Assembly: GCA_900315815.1 (NCBI GenBank) | Contig: ONAS01000010.1 | Location: 1 to 34,715, forward strand | DNA length: 34,715 nucleotides | From: an uncultured Eubacteriales bacterium | Lineage (GTDB): Bacteria; Bacillota; Clostridia; Oscillospirales; Acutalibacteraceae | Reading direction: 5' to 3' | Notes under the pieces: model-generated | What the model was told of the DNA's origin: nothing | Database searches by the model: none | The model's input: only the letters and a program-made list of their open reading frames with translations | Part shown: positions 24,993 to 32,597 of the stretch, one piece after another | Numbering within the stretch: position 1 is the stretch's first letter | Layout: every line of letters begins with the position of its first letter | Made by a program: the position numbers and the translations under genes

Positions 24993-25949
24993 TCAACCCT
25001 CCATGAACTCCCGCACCGACATCCTGTCCTGCGCACAGGCGAGCACCAGCTTCATGTAGGCGCATTCGGGAGAGATATCCGTCAGCGGTATCGCCCCTGC
25101 GCCGATGACGTCGATCGCCGTCTGATAGCGCGGCTTTCCGCCGCGGAACGACGCAAGATACATCGGCACATCGCCGAGCCGCCTCAGCAGTCTGATCGCG
25201 CCGTCGCTGTTCAGCGTCGAGCTGTGATACAGCGTGTGGATGACTGCGCGCTTGCCCGTGATGTCCAGCGCGTCATAGTCAAGCATCGGATAGGGATGTA
25301 TCAGCAGGACGTCCTCGCGGATCACGGGCAGATGCGCCGCGTCAAAGACGTCCGGGATGGTCTGACGGATATACGCATCGCTGACCGCGCTGCCGCCGTG
25401 CAGGTTCTTCGTGTCGGTATATCGACCGCTGAAGCTGTAAAAGTCAGAGGACAGATCCGCCTGACGGATATCGAACGCCGAATGGATCAGCATGCCGCCG
25501 GTGTTGCGGTACGGCACACACGGACCGCAAAAGGAGTCCGAGATCAGCCCGACGGCAGTGCAGAAATTCTCATATCCGTTGCCGGCGGGATCGGTGAGGA
25601 CCTTATCGGAGGCGACCGTCATGACCGGCTTGCGGCGGTAGGTCAGCAGACCGATAAAGGACGCGAGATACGCCAGGTTATCGCTCCCGCACAGCACGAT
25701 CACACCGTGATATTTTTCGAGATCCGCCGTCAGCAGTGCCTTCGCGAGCGTATTCAGATCCCCCGCGCACAGATTTTCGCTGAGGATATTCATCACGGGC
25801 ATGACGTCGAACCGCACGTGCGGATGCTCCGCCCTGTACATTTCTGCGACAGGCGGGTTCACGTCACCGCCGTCGATCACATTGACGGCGCCGTTATTCT
25901 GCGCACTGCCGATCGTGCCGCCCGTCGTGATAATCAGTATATCCAACAT
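24993..25949 (-). CDS. Asparaginase-like protein
   Basis: This 318-aa protein is in the L-asparaginase/GatD fold. The first catalytic motif is intact: ILIITTGGTIGS (residues 4-15), holding the nucleophile Thr. The second motif is altered: GVIVLCGSDNLAYLASF, where family members have HGTDT. The Asp is kept and Ser stands for Thr. A third segment is KPVMTVASDKVLTDPAGNGYEN. The usual function is hydrolysis of Asn to Asp and ammonia; here the change leaves substrate uncertain. Start ATG 25949 follows AAGGGTGATC. The gene is followed by a coupled DMT gene. Confidence 0.8.
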   Translation of the reverse strand: MLDILIITTGGTIGSAQNNGAVNVIDGGDVNPPVAEMYRAEHPHVRFDVMPVMNILSENLCAGDLNTLAKALLTADLEKYHGVIVLCGSDNLAYLASFIGLLTYRRKPVMTVASDKVLTDPAGNGYENFCTAVGLISDSFCGPCVPYRNTGGMLIHSAFDIRQADLSSDFYSFSGRYTDTKNLHGGSAVSDAYIRQTIPDVFDAAHLPVIREDVLLIHPYPMLDYDALDITGKRAVIHTLYHSSTLNSDGAIRLLRRLGDVPMYLASFRGGKPRYQTAIDVIGAGAIPLTDISPECAYMKLVLACAQDRMSVREFMEG

Positions 25950-25972
25950 ATGATCACCCTTACAAAGAATCA

Positions 25973-25992
25973 GGGAGGGCAAATACCCTCCC
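25973..25992 (-). other. Hairpin between transketolase and asparaginase-like genes
   Basis: GGGAGGG (25973-25979) and CCCTCCC (25986-25992) flank a 6-nt loop. On the minus strand it is followed by TGATTCTTTG, not a strong T run. It could be a partial terminator that lowers expression of the downstream genes. Confidence 0.5.
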
Positions 25993-26006
25993 CGTAAAAC
26001 GCTGAT

Positions 26007-26951
26007 TTATTTTGCGAGCTCTTCCTCAATGACCTTTTTGATGCCGGGAGCGGTGAGTCCGAAGATATCGAGCAGCTCCTTGGCGGGACCGGAGTAGCCG
26101 AAGCGGTCATATACGCCGATACGGCGGACCGGTACGGGGCACTCGGAGGAGGTCACCTCGCATACCGCGTCGGCAAGTCCGCCGATCACGTTATGCTCTT
26201 CCACGGTGATGATCCTGCCGGTCTCCTGCGCCGCCTTGATGATGATCTCACGGTCGATGGGCTTGATGGTGTGGATGTTGATCAGGCGCACGCTCTTGCC
26301 CTCTGCTTTCAGCTCACGGACCGCCTTGAGCGCTTCCAGAACGCAAAGTCCGGTCGCGATGACGGTGATATCGGAGCCTTCCTCCAGCGTGATGCCCTTG
26401 CCCCACTCGAATTTGTAGGTATCGGGATCGTTGAAGGAGTCGACCGCCAGTCTGCCTAAGCGGATGTAAACGGGGCCTTCATATTCCAGCGCCGCATTGG
26501 TCGCGGCTTTCATTTCCCAGTGATCCGCGGGATTGAGGACCACCATGCCGGGGATGGTACGCATGATACCGATATCCTCAAGGCACTGATGGGTCGCGCC
26601 GTCCTCGCCGGTGGAGATGCCCGCATGAGAGCCGGCGATCTTGACGTTGAGGTTCGGGTACGCGACGGAGTTGCGGATCTGTTCAAAGGCTCTGCCGGTG
26701 GCGAACATCGCGAACGAAGCCGCTACGGGAAGCTTTCCGGAAGCCGCCAGACCTGCCGCTACGCCGATCATGTTGCCCTCGGCGATGCCGCAGTCAAAGA
26801 AGCGGTCGGGATAGGCTTTTGCAAAAATAGAGGTCTTGGTAGCCGCCGCAAGGTCGGCGTCCAGTACAACGATATCGGGATTGGACGCGGCAGCCTCACA
26901 CAGCGCCTCACCGAAGCTTTCACGCGTTGCTTTTGTAATGATCTCAGCCAT
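26007..26951 (-). CDS. Transketolase, C-terminal subunit
   Basis: This 314-aa protein is the pyrimidine-binding plus C-terminal half of a split transketolase (EC 2.2.1.1). Marks are RESFGEALCEAA, DCGIAEGNMIGVAAGLA (with the Glu that activates TPP), HAGISTGEDGATHQ and the C-terminal region SECPVPVRRIGVYDRFG. It transfers two-carbon units in the non-oxidative pentose phosphate pathway with the N-terminal subunit, two bases upstream. Clostridia commonly have this split form. Confidence 0.95.
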   Translation of the reverse strand: MAEIITKATRESFGEALCEAAASNPDIVVLDADLAAATKTSIFAKAYPDRFFDCGIAEGNMIGVAAGLAASGKLPVAASFAMFATGRAFEQIRNSVAYPNLNVKIAGSHAGISTGEDGATHQCLEDIGIMRTIPGMVVLNPADHWEMKAATNAALEYEGPVYIRLGRLAVDSFNDPDTYKFEWGKGITLEEGSDITVIATGLCVLEALKAVRELKAEGKSVRLINIHTIKPIDREIIIKAAQETGRIITVEEHNVIGGLADAVCEVTSSECPVPVRRIGVYDRFGYSGPAKELLDIFGLTAPGIKKVIEEELAK

Positions 26952-26953
26952 AC

Positions 26954-27793
26954 TTACGCCTCCAGTTCTTTCAGCTGTGCTTCCAGCTCGTCGATCGCGA
27001 TCTTGTATTCCTCGGCGTTGGGCGCCTTGCCATGCCAGCCTACCTGGTTCTCCATATAGGAAACGCCCTTGCCCTTGACGGTCTTCATGATGATCGCGAA
27101 GGGCTTATCGGAGGCCTTCGCCTCAGCCATCGCTTTCTCGATCTCGTCAAAGCTGTGACCGTCGATGATGGTCGTATCAAAGCCGAAGCTCTCGAATTTG
27201 GTGTCGAGCGGTTCAACGCCGCCGACCTCCTCGGTGGTGCCGTCGATCTGCAGACCGTTCCAGTCCACGATGACGGTCAGGTTGTCAAGGCCCTTGTGAC
27301 CGGCAAACATCGCGGCCTCCCAGACCTCGCCTTCCTCGCACTCGCCGTCGCCGAGCACGGTATATACTCTGTAATCCTTTTTATCCAGCTTTGCGGCGAG
27401 CGCCATTCCGCACGCGGCGGAGATGCCCTGACCGAGGGAGCCGGAGCTCATATCGATACCGGGTGTGCCCTTCATATCGGGATGTCCCTGCAGCATCGCG
27501 CCGACGTGACGCAGCACGCTGAGCTCTTCCCACGCAAAGTAGCCCTTGAGCGCCAGAACGGCGTACAGGCTGGGACAGCAGTGGCCCTTGGACAGGACAA
27601 AGCGGTCTCTGTCAGCCCACGCGGGATTCTGCGGGTCAACGTTCATTTCCTTGAAATAAAGATAGGTAAACATATCCGCCGCCGACAGCGAGCCGCCGGG
27701 ATGTCCGGATTTCGCGTTAAATGTTCCGATGATCGCGCCGATCCTCGCTTTACAGGCAAGGATCTCGAGATTTCTTCTCTCTTCCTGAGTCAT
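26954..27793 (-). CDS. Transketolase, N-terminal subunit
   Basis: This 279-aa protein is the TPP diphosphate-binding half. Marks are AKSGHPGGSLSAAD, DRFVLSKGH and the TPP motif GDGECEEGEVWEAA...VDWNGLQIDG. The reaction moves C2 units between sugar phosphates, requiring the C-terminal partner. The start at 27793 follows GGGGAGGAAGATTTG; the ORF could extend upstream, but the palindrome at 27822-27840 lies there. A pair split this way is usual in anaerobic Firmicutes. Confidence 0.95.
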   Translation of the reverse strand: MTQEERRNLEILACKARIGAIIGTFNAKSGHPGGSLSAADMFTYLYFKEMNVDPQNPAWADRDRFVLSKGHCCPSLYAVLALKGYFAWEELSVLRHVGAMLQGHPDMKGTPGIDMSSGSLGQGISAACGMALAAKLDKKDYRVYTVLGDGECEEGEVWEAAMFAGHKGLDNLTVIVDWNGLQIDGTTEEVGGVEPLDTKFESFGFDTTIIDGHSFDEIEKAMAEAKASDKPFAIIMKTVKGKGVSYMENQVGWHGKAPNAEEYKIAIDELEAQLKELEA

Positions 27794-27821
27794 CAAATCT
27801 TCCTCCCCTTTGAGTGCAAAT

Positions 27822-27840
27822 ATGACCGCAGTACGGTCAT
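27822..27840 (-). promoter_or_regulatory. Perfect inverted repeat in the transketolase leader
   Basis: ATGACCG (27822-27828) and CGGTCAT (27834-27840) flank CAGTA. It lies 29 bp upstream of the transketolase start, in the leader, with the ribosome site between. It could be an operator or an RNA hairpin. Confidence 0.5.
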
Positions 27841-27911
27841 CATACACAGATATTCTAACACATCACGGCCGTTATATTTTTCATTATGTGAAAAAAGCTG
27901 AAAATTGCTCA

Positions 27912-27940
27912 ATTATATTGAAAATACCTAAAAAGTGTGA
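27912..27940 (-). promoter_or_regulatory. Possible promoter of the transketolase operon
   Basis: Minus strand TATAAT (27917-27912) with TCACAC 17 bp upstream (27940-27935), a poor -35. An alternative -10 TAGAAT lies nearer the gene with no -35. The boxes overlap the divergent coaX promoter on the other strand, so the two would compete. Confidence 0.4.
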
Positions 27941-27946
27941 TACAAT
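27918..27946 (+). promoter_or_regulatory. Promoter of coaX
   Basis: TTGAAA (27918-27923), 17 bp, TACAAT (27941-27946). Start near 27953 excludes the upstream in-frame start at 27937. Confidence 0.8.
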
Positions 27947-27966
27947 CCTCAGCGGAAAGGAGCGAA

Positions 27967-28743
27967 ATGTATATGCTGCTTGCGGTCGATATCGGAAACA
28001 CCAATATCAAGTTCGGCATCTTTGACGGCGATACGCTGAAAAGAACGCTGACCATTTCCTGCAACAAGGACAAAACTGCGGACGAATACGGCGTAGAGCT
28101 GTACTCGCTGATCCGCGTGATGGGCATCCACCGCACGGACTTTGACGGCTGTATCATCAGCTCGGTCGTTCCGACGGTCACGGCGCGGATCCGGTCGGCT
28201 GTCAGCGATCTGCTGGGCATCGACGCGCTGGTCGTCGGTCCCGGGATCAAGACAGGGCTGAACATCCACATCGAGGATCCGTCCCAGCTGGGCGCGGATC
28301 TGGTCGTCGCCTGCGTCGCCGCAAACGCAAAGTACCCCGCTCCCTGTATCGTCATCAGCCTCGGTACCGCTACCGTCATGTGCGTGATCGATAAGAACCG
28401 CGCGATGCTGGGCGGCCCGATCGCACCGGGCGTGATGGTCTCGCTGAACGCCCTGACCGGCAACGCCGCGCTGCTGTACTCTGTATCGCTGGACGCTCCG
28501 GAATCCGTCATCGGCAACAACACCGACCGCTCCATCCGCTCCGGCGTGGTATGGGGCAATGTGTGCATGATCGACGGCATGATCGATAAGATCGAAAAGG
28601 AGCTGGGCGAGCCGTGCACCGTCGTCGCGACGGGCGGCATGGCAAAGACCATCATCCGCCACTGCTCTCACGACATCACTCTGCAGGACGATCTGATCAT
28701 GCAGGGGCTGAAGCTGATCTACCGCAGAAACCGTAAAAACTGA
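27967..28743 (+). CDS. coaX: Type III pantothenate kinase
   Basis: This 258-aa protein is a CoaX-type kinase (EC 2.7.1.33), the first step of coenzyme A synthesis from pantothenate. Motifs are AVDIGNTNIKFGIFDG near the N-terminus (ATP-binding loop), GPGIKTGLNI, QLGADLVVACVAA (catalytic Asp), SLGTATVMCVID and GGPIAPGVMVSLNAL. Length is standard. ATG 27967 follows AAAGGAG. Biotin-binding BirA often sits beside coaX in Firmicutes but is absent here; an ECF vitamin transporter gene follows. Confidence 0.95.
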   Translation: MYMLLAVDIGNTNIKFGIFDGDTLKRTLTISCNKDKTADEYGVELYSLIRVMGIHRTDFDGCIISSVVPTVTARIRSAVSDLLGIDALVVGPGIKTGLNIHIEDPSQLGADLVVACVAANAKYPAPCIVISLGTATVMCVIDKNRAMLGGPIAPGVMVSLNALTGNAALLYSVSLDAPESVIGNNTDRSIRSGVVWGNVCMIDGMIDKIEKELGEPCTVVATGGMAKTIIRHCSHDITLQDDLIMQGLKLIYRRNRKN

Positions 28744-28777
28744 ATATCGATCCCTTGTGGATTTGATAGATAAATAT

Positions 28778-28863
28778 ATTGCGCTTCACCTCGCCGAAGC
28801 AAGCTGTGCCGGCTCGGGCGATCCGAAAGGATCCTCACCGCCCCGCACAAGCGATACGGCAAT
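28778..28863 (+). ncRNA. Structured leader RNA before the ECF transporter gene
   Basis: Hand folding gives a closed multi-branch form. ATTGC (28778-28782) pairs with GCAAT (28859-28863). Inside are hairpin GCTTC/GAAGC (28783-28787, 28796-28800) and a long arm: GC-TGTGC (28803-28809) with GCACA-A-GC (28845-28852), GGGCG (28816-28820) with CGCCC (28839-28843), and ATCC-GAAA-GGAT (28821-28832) capped by a GNRA loop. No T run follows, so it is not a terminator. The ribosome site starts about 10 nt after it. It may be a riboswitch or protein-binding leader; I match it to no class I know. Confidence 0.5.
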
Positions 28864-28891
28864 CATGAGGGAGGCAGCAGGAGGTATTATT

Positions 28892-29488
28892 ATGTCAACA
28901 GCAAACAAGAAGTTCAACACCTATCGCCTGACGGCGCTGGGGATCCTGACAGCCATCATCATCGTGCTGCAGATATTCTCCACGTTCGTCAAGATCGGTC
29001 CGTTCTCCATCACGCTGGCGCTGATCCCGATCGTCATCGGCGCGGCGATGTTTGGCGCGGGCGCAGGCGCGTATCTCGGCTCGGTATTCGGCGTCGTGGT
29101 ACTGCTGATGTGCATTTTCGGCGCTGACGTCGGCGGTGCGATGGTATGGAACGCAAGCCCGATCATCTGCGCGATCCTGGTCATCCTCAAGGGCGCTCTC
29201 GCCGGCTTTGAGGCAGGCGTGCACTACCGCGCTCTCGCTCAGACCAACAAGATCCTCGCCACCGTAGTCGCGGCGCTGATCTCTCCGCTGGTCAACACCG
29301 GTATCTTTGTCATCGGCATGATGATCTTCTTCAAGGATATCCTGAATGCGTGGGCAGGCGGCTCTGACGTTCTGTATTACATCATCTTCATGATGACCGG
29401 CGTGAACTTCCTCGTAGAGGTCGCCACCAATATCGTACTGTGCCCCGTGGTCGTGAAGATCATGGACGCGGTCAAGAAGAACAAATAA
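28892..29488 (+). CDS. ECF transporter S component (perhaps pantothenate)
   Basis: This 198-aa protein has six hydrophobic helices and the start RLTALGILTAIIIVLQ typical of energy-coupling-factor S components, which bind vitamins for uptake and work with a shared EcfA-EcfA'-EcfT module. SITLALIPIVIGAAMFGAGAG is the conserved early segment. The ATG at 28892 follows GGAGG (28880-28884). Its neighbour coaX phosphorylates pantothenate, so pantothenate is a likely substrate (PanT-like), but this rests on context. No EcfT or EcfA gene is in the window. Confidence 0.85.
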   Translation: MSTANKKFNTYRLTALGILTAIIIVLQIFSTFVKIGPFSITLALIPIVIGAAMFGAGAGAYLGSVFGVVVLLMCIFGADVGGAMVWNASPIICAILVILKGALAGFEAGVHYRALAQTNKILATVVAALISPLVNTGIFVIGMMIFFKDILNAWAGGSDVLYYIIFMMTGVNFLVEVATNIVLCPVVVKIMDAVKKNK

Positions 29489-29503
29489 ACTGCATATAAC
29501 AGG

Positions 29504-29537
29504 AAAACGCTTCCGGCTTCGGAAGCGTTTTTTCTTT
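29504..29537 (+). terminator. Bidirectional terminator, ECF / cohesin-like gene
   Basis: AAAACGCTTCCG (29504-29515) and CGGAAGCGTTTT (29520-29531) form a 12-bp stem with T-rich ends on both strands. The two genes converge here. Confidence 0.9.
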
Positions 29538-29548
29538 TCGGAATGATT

Positions 29549-30391
29549 CTATTTGCTATCCCCGGGATCCTCCTCTGCGTCCTTTTGAGGCGTCTCTTCC
29601 CCGCAGTCCTCCCGATCAGACTCAGGCGCGTCCGCCGGACCTGCGGCAGGGCGCTTTTTCTTGATCCGCAGACCGATCACGATCCCGAGCACGACCAGCA
29701 GGATCGCCGCCGCGGTCGCCATACTGCCGAGCAGAAACCATTTCCCGCTGTCGCCGTGCGAGAGCTCACGGTACTCGCCGACGGTGTCCTTGACGGCTGA
29801 TGCGTCGTCGTCATCTTCTTCATCATCCGGGTCAACAGACGATCGCTTGCCGGAGGAAGTCGATTTGGAGCCGCCGTAGGTTTTGCGGGGTGCGGAGGTC
29901 GCTGAGGATCTGCCGCCGTCGGCTGCCGCGCCTGCCGCGACGTCCTCATTGCCGAGACGGAAGCTGAGCGTGCTGTCGGGGATCTCCCGCAGATAGCCCA
30001 TATCGGCGCCGATCGCCTGAACGGTATGCAGGGTCACGGAGGTATCCCCGTCGGAAAGCGCCTTGAACGACAGCTGCAGCAGTCTGCCGCCGATACCGTT
30101 CGGGTCACTGACAACGATCTTCACAACGCCGCTGTCGGCTTCGACCGAAACGGACGCATCGTCATCGCTGTCCACACTGCGGTATTCCATCGCCGCCGCG
30201 TCATAGCGCAGCTCCAATACCGCGGCGGAAAGGGCGCTGTCGGTATTCACATCCAGAAAAAACAGCGTCCCGCGATCGGAGCGCGGGACATATGTGACAG
30301 TTATCGGTACACTGTCGGCAGACGCAGTGACGCACAGCGCGGTCAGCAGCGCCGACAGGATCATCCATAAACAGAGAAAACGCTTCATCAT
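29549..30391 (-). CDS. Membrane-anchored cohesin-like domain protein
   Basis: This 280-aa protein starts with a signal peptide (residues 1-26, ending VTASA). Residues about 29-146 look like a cohesin or related beta-sandwich fold: TLFFLDVNT, AAVLELRYDAAAMEY, VVKIVVSDPNGIGGRLLQLSFKAL, DTSVTLHTV. A Ser/Gly/Asp-rich linker (about 150-215, with DPDDEEDDDD) leads to a membrane helix at 217-241 and an acidic tail. Cohesins bind dockerins in cellulosomes, but many single cohesin-like proteins occur elsewhere. No dockerin is seen in this window. Its ATG overlaps the SDR stop by 4 bp (ATGA). Confidence 0.7.
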   Translation of the reverse strand: MMKRFLCLWMILSALLTALCVTASADSVPITVTYVPRSDRGTLFFLDVNTDSALSAAVLELRYDAAAMEYRSVDSDDDASVSVEADSGVVKIVVSDPNGIGGRLLQLSFKALSDGDTSVTLHTVQAIGADMGYLREIPDSTLSFRLGNEDVAAGAAADGGRSSATSAPRKTYGGSKSTSSGKRSSVDPDDEEDDDDASAVKDTVGEYRELSHGDSGKWFLLGSMATAAAILLVVLGIVIGLRIKKKRPAAGPADAPESDREDCGEETPQKDAEEDPGDSK

Positions 30392-31119
30392 ATCACCATA
30401 CCGCCGTTCACGCCCAGCACCTGACCGGTGATGTAACGCGCCCGATCGGACGCGAGGAACACAGCCGTCCGCGCGATATCCTCGGGAGCGCCGAGGGTAC
30501 ACAGAGGGGTCTCGTCCTTGAGCGCCGCGACGTCCTCCGCTGAAAAGCCCGCCATCATGTCGGTCATGACCACGCCGGGAGAGACCGCGTTGACGCGGAT
30601 GCCCGAGGGACCCAGCTCCTTGGCGAGCGCCTTCGTCAGCCCGATGACGCCAGCCTTGGCGGCGGAGTAAGCGACCTCACAGGACGCGCCGACCTCGCCC
30701 CACATCGAGGCGATATTGACGATACAGCCGCGGTGCTCACGGATCATCGCGGGGGCGACAGCCCTGCAGCAATAGAACACCGAGCTGAGATCCGAGGCGA
30801 TCATATCGTCCCAGTCGCTGTCGGTCGTGTCGGTAAAGAGCTTCTGCATCGCGACGCCGGCGTTGTTCACCAGCACGTCGATAAAGCCGAACCGCTCCTC
30901 GACCAGAGCGGTCATCCGCCTCACGGCGGCGCTGTCGCGGACGTCCGCACAAACCGCCGCCGCTTCATGACCCGCGGCGGTCAGCTCCTCACAGAGAGCC
31001 AGTGCCTGCGCCTCGCTCTGACGATAATGGACGGCGACGGCATAGCCCTCACGCGCGAATTCACGTGCGCAGGCCGCGCCGATCCCGCGGGAGGCGCCGG
31101 TGATCAGTACAGCGCCCAT
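30388..31119 (-). CDS. Short-chain dehydrogenase/reductase (FabG-like)
   Basis: This 243-aa protein has the cofactor loop TGASRGIG, NNAG, and the catalytic Ser-Tyr-Lys set (NIASMWGEVG..., YSAAKAG). The end, SDRARYITGQVLGVNGGMVI, is typical of 3-oxoacyl-ACP reductases. The substrate could be an acyl-ACP or another ketone. It starts one base after the TrkH stop, its ribosome site GAGGG being in the trkH end, and overlaps the following gene by 4 bp. It is not beside other fatty-acid genes. Confidence 0.88.
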   Translation of the reverse strand: MGAVLITGASRGIGAACAREFAREGYAVAVHYRQSEAQALALCEELTAAGHEAAAVCADVRDSAAVRRMTALVEERFGFIDVLVNNAGVAMQKLFTDTTDSDWDDMIASDLSSVFYCCRAVAPAMIREHRGCIVNIASMWGEVGASCEVAYSAAKAGVIGLTKALAKELGPSGIRVNAVSPGVVMTDMMAGFSAEDVAALKDETPLCTLGAPEDIARTAVFLASDRARYITGQVLGVNGGMVI

Positions 31120-31120
31120 C

Positions 31121-32572
31121 TTATGCCCTCTTCCATGCAGACGGCACGAAGATCAGCAGGAACGGATAGAGCTCCAGTCTGCCGGCGAGCATGTTGAAAA
31201 TGAAAATGATCTTGGAAAAGATATTGAAATCGGCGTAGTTGCCGGTGGAACCGACCACATTGAAGCCGGGACCCGTGTTGTTGAGGGTCGCCAGCACCGA
31301 GGAGAAGTTGGTCATGAAGTCGAAGCCGTTGAGCGAGATCAGGATCGTGGTGACGATGATGATCAGGCAGTAGATCACAAAGTACACGCTGACAGAGCGG
31401 GTGACCTCGTGGGTGATGCGCTTTTTATCCATCTTGACGGTATGGACAGAGCGCGGATGCATGATCAGGTTGAACTCCTTGCGGACGCCCTTGAACAGGA
31501 TCAGCACGCGCGATACCTTGAAGCCGCCGCCCGTAGAGCCGGCGCACGCGCCGATACAGGTGACGATCAGGACGATCGTCTTGGAGAACTCCGGCCATTG
31601 GTTGACGTCGGTCATCGCAAAACCCGTTGACGAACCGACCGAGGTGATATAGAAGAAGCTCTGGTGGATCGACTGGTAGACGTCGTCGCCGTAGGTGCGG
31701 TTGAACAGCAGATCGCCGGCGATGATCGCGGTCGCGAGGAAGGTGATGCCCAGATAGACCCACAGCTCCTCGTTGCGGAACGCGAGCTTGAAGCGGCGCG
31801 AGAGGATCAGGATATAGACGTAGAAGTTCACGCCGAACAGCATCATAAAGACGGCGCAGACCGTCTGCAGATAGGGGCTGAAGCTTGCCAGCGAATCATT
31901 GTAGACCATGAAGCCGCCGGTGCCCGCCGTCGCGAACGAGGTGGTGACCGAGTCAAAGAAGCCCATGCCGCCGCACAGCAGCAGGATGCACTCGAGGGCG
32001 GTCAGACCGCAGTAGATCCCGTACAGCAGCGCGGCATAGTTGCGCAGCTTGGGGATGCTTTTGGATACGGAAGGACCGGTGGATTCCGCCTTCATGAGGT
32101 TGATGCTCTGATTTCCGCCCAGACGGGGGATGATCGCGAGCAGGAACACGACGACGCCCATGCCGCCCAGAAAATGAGAGAAGCTGCGCCAGAACAGGAT
32201 GCAGTGCGGCAGACCCTCGATCTCCCTGAGAATGGTCGCGCCGGTGGTGGTGAAGCCTGACGCGGTCTCAAACAGCGCGTCGACGAAGCTCGGGATCGCG
32301 CCGGTCAGACAGAACGGCAGACATCCCGCCAGCGACAGCACGATCCATGACAGCGCCGTCGCGGCAAAGCCGTCGCGCAGCAGCATGACGTTGCTCTTCG
32401 GTTTTTTGATCACGAGCGCGCCGCCGATCAGCGCACACCCGAGACCGATCAGCAGGAAATAAAGGTATTCCCTGTCGCCGTAGATCAGACCTACGATCGT
32501 AGAGAGCTGCATCGCGGCTCCCTCGATCAGCAGGACCCAACCCAGTATATAGATGATCAATCGTTTATTCAT
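31121..32572 (-). CDS. trkH: Potassium uptake protein TrkH
   Basis: This 483-aa polytopic protein is the ion-conducting Trk/Ktr subunit. It has four pore-loop repeats, each with a filter glycine: TASGFTTTGATI, ATAGTGGFMVYN, VGSSTGFAMTD and LNNTGPGFNVVG. K+ enters through this pore under control of TrkA. The start has a weak site (GGGTAAATGTT). It lies 25 bp after trkA in the same operon. Confidence 0.95.
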   Translation of the reverse strand: MNKRLIIYILGWVLLIEGAAMQLSTIVGLIYGDREYLYFLLIGLGCALIGGALVIKKPKSNVMLLRDGFAATALSWIVLSLAGCLPFCLTGAIPSFVDALFETASGFTTTGATILREIEGLPHCILFWRSFSHFLGGMGVVVFLLAIIPRLGGNQSINLMKAESTGPSVSKSIPKLRNYAALLYGIYCGLTALECILLLCGGMGFFDSVTTSFATAGTGGFMVYNDSLASFSPYLQTVCAVFMMLFGVNFYVYILILSRRFKLAFRNEELWVYLGITFLATAIIAGDLLFNRTYGDDVYQSIHQSFFYITSVGSSTGFAMTDVNQWPEFSKTIVLIVTCIGACAGSTGGGFKVSRVLILFKGVRKEFNLIMHPRSVHTVKMDKKRITHEVTRSVSVYFVIYCLIIIVTTILISLNGFDFMTNFSSVLATLNNTGPGFNVVGSTGNYADFNIFSKIIFIFNMLAGRLELYPFLLIFVPSAWKRA

Positions 32573-32597
32573 AACATTTACCCGCCGTCAGATTACC

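Noticed and set aside
28778-28863. A terminator of coaX.
   Set aside because: The stems are followed by GC-rich and purine-rich sequence with no T run.
28757-28891. An N-terminal extension of the ECF S component reading through the leader.
   Set aside because: The frame stays open but has a composition unlike the protein, covers the folded region, and the strong ribosome site at 28880-28884 fits the ATG at 28892.
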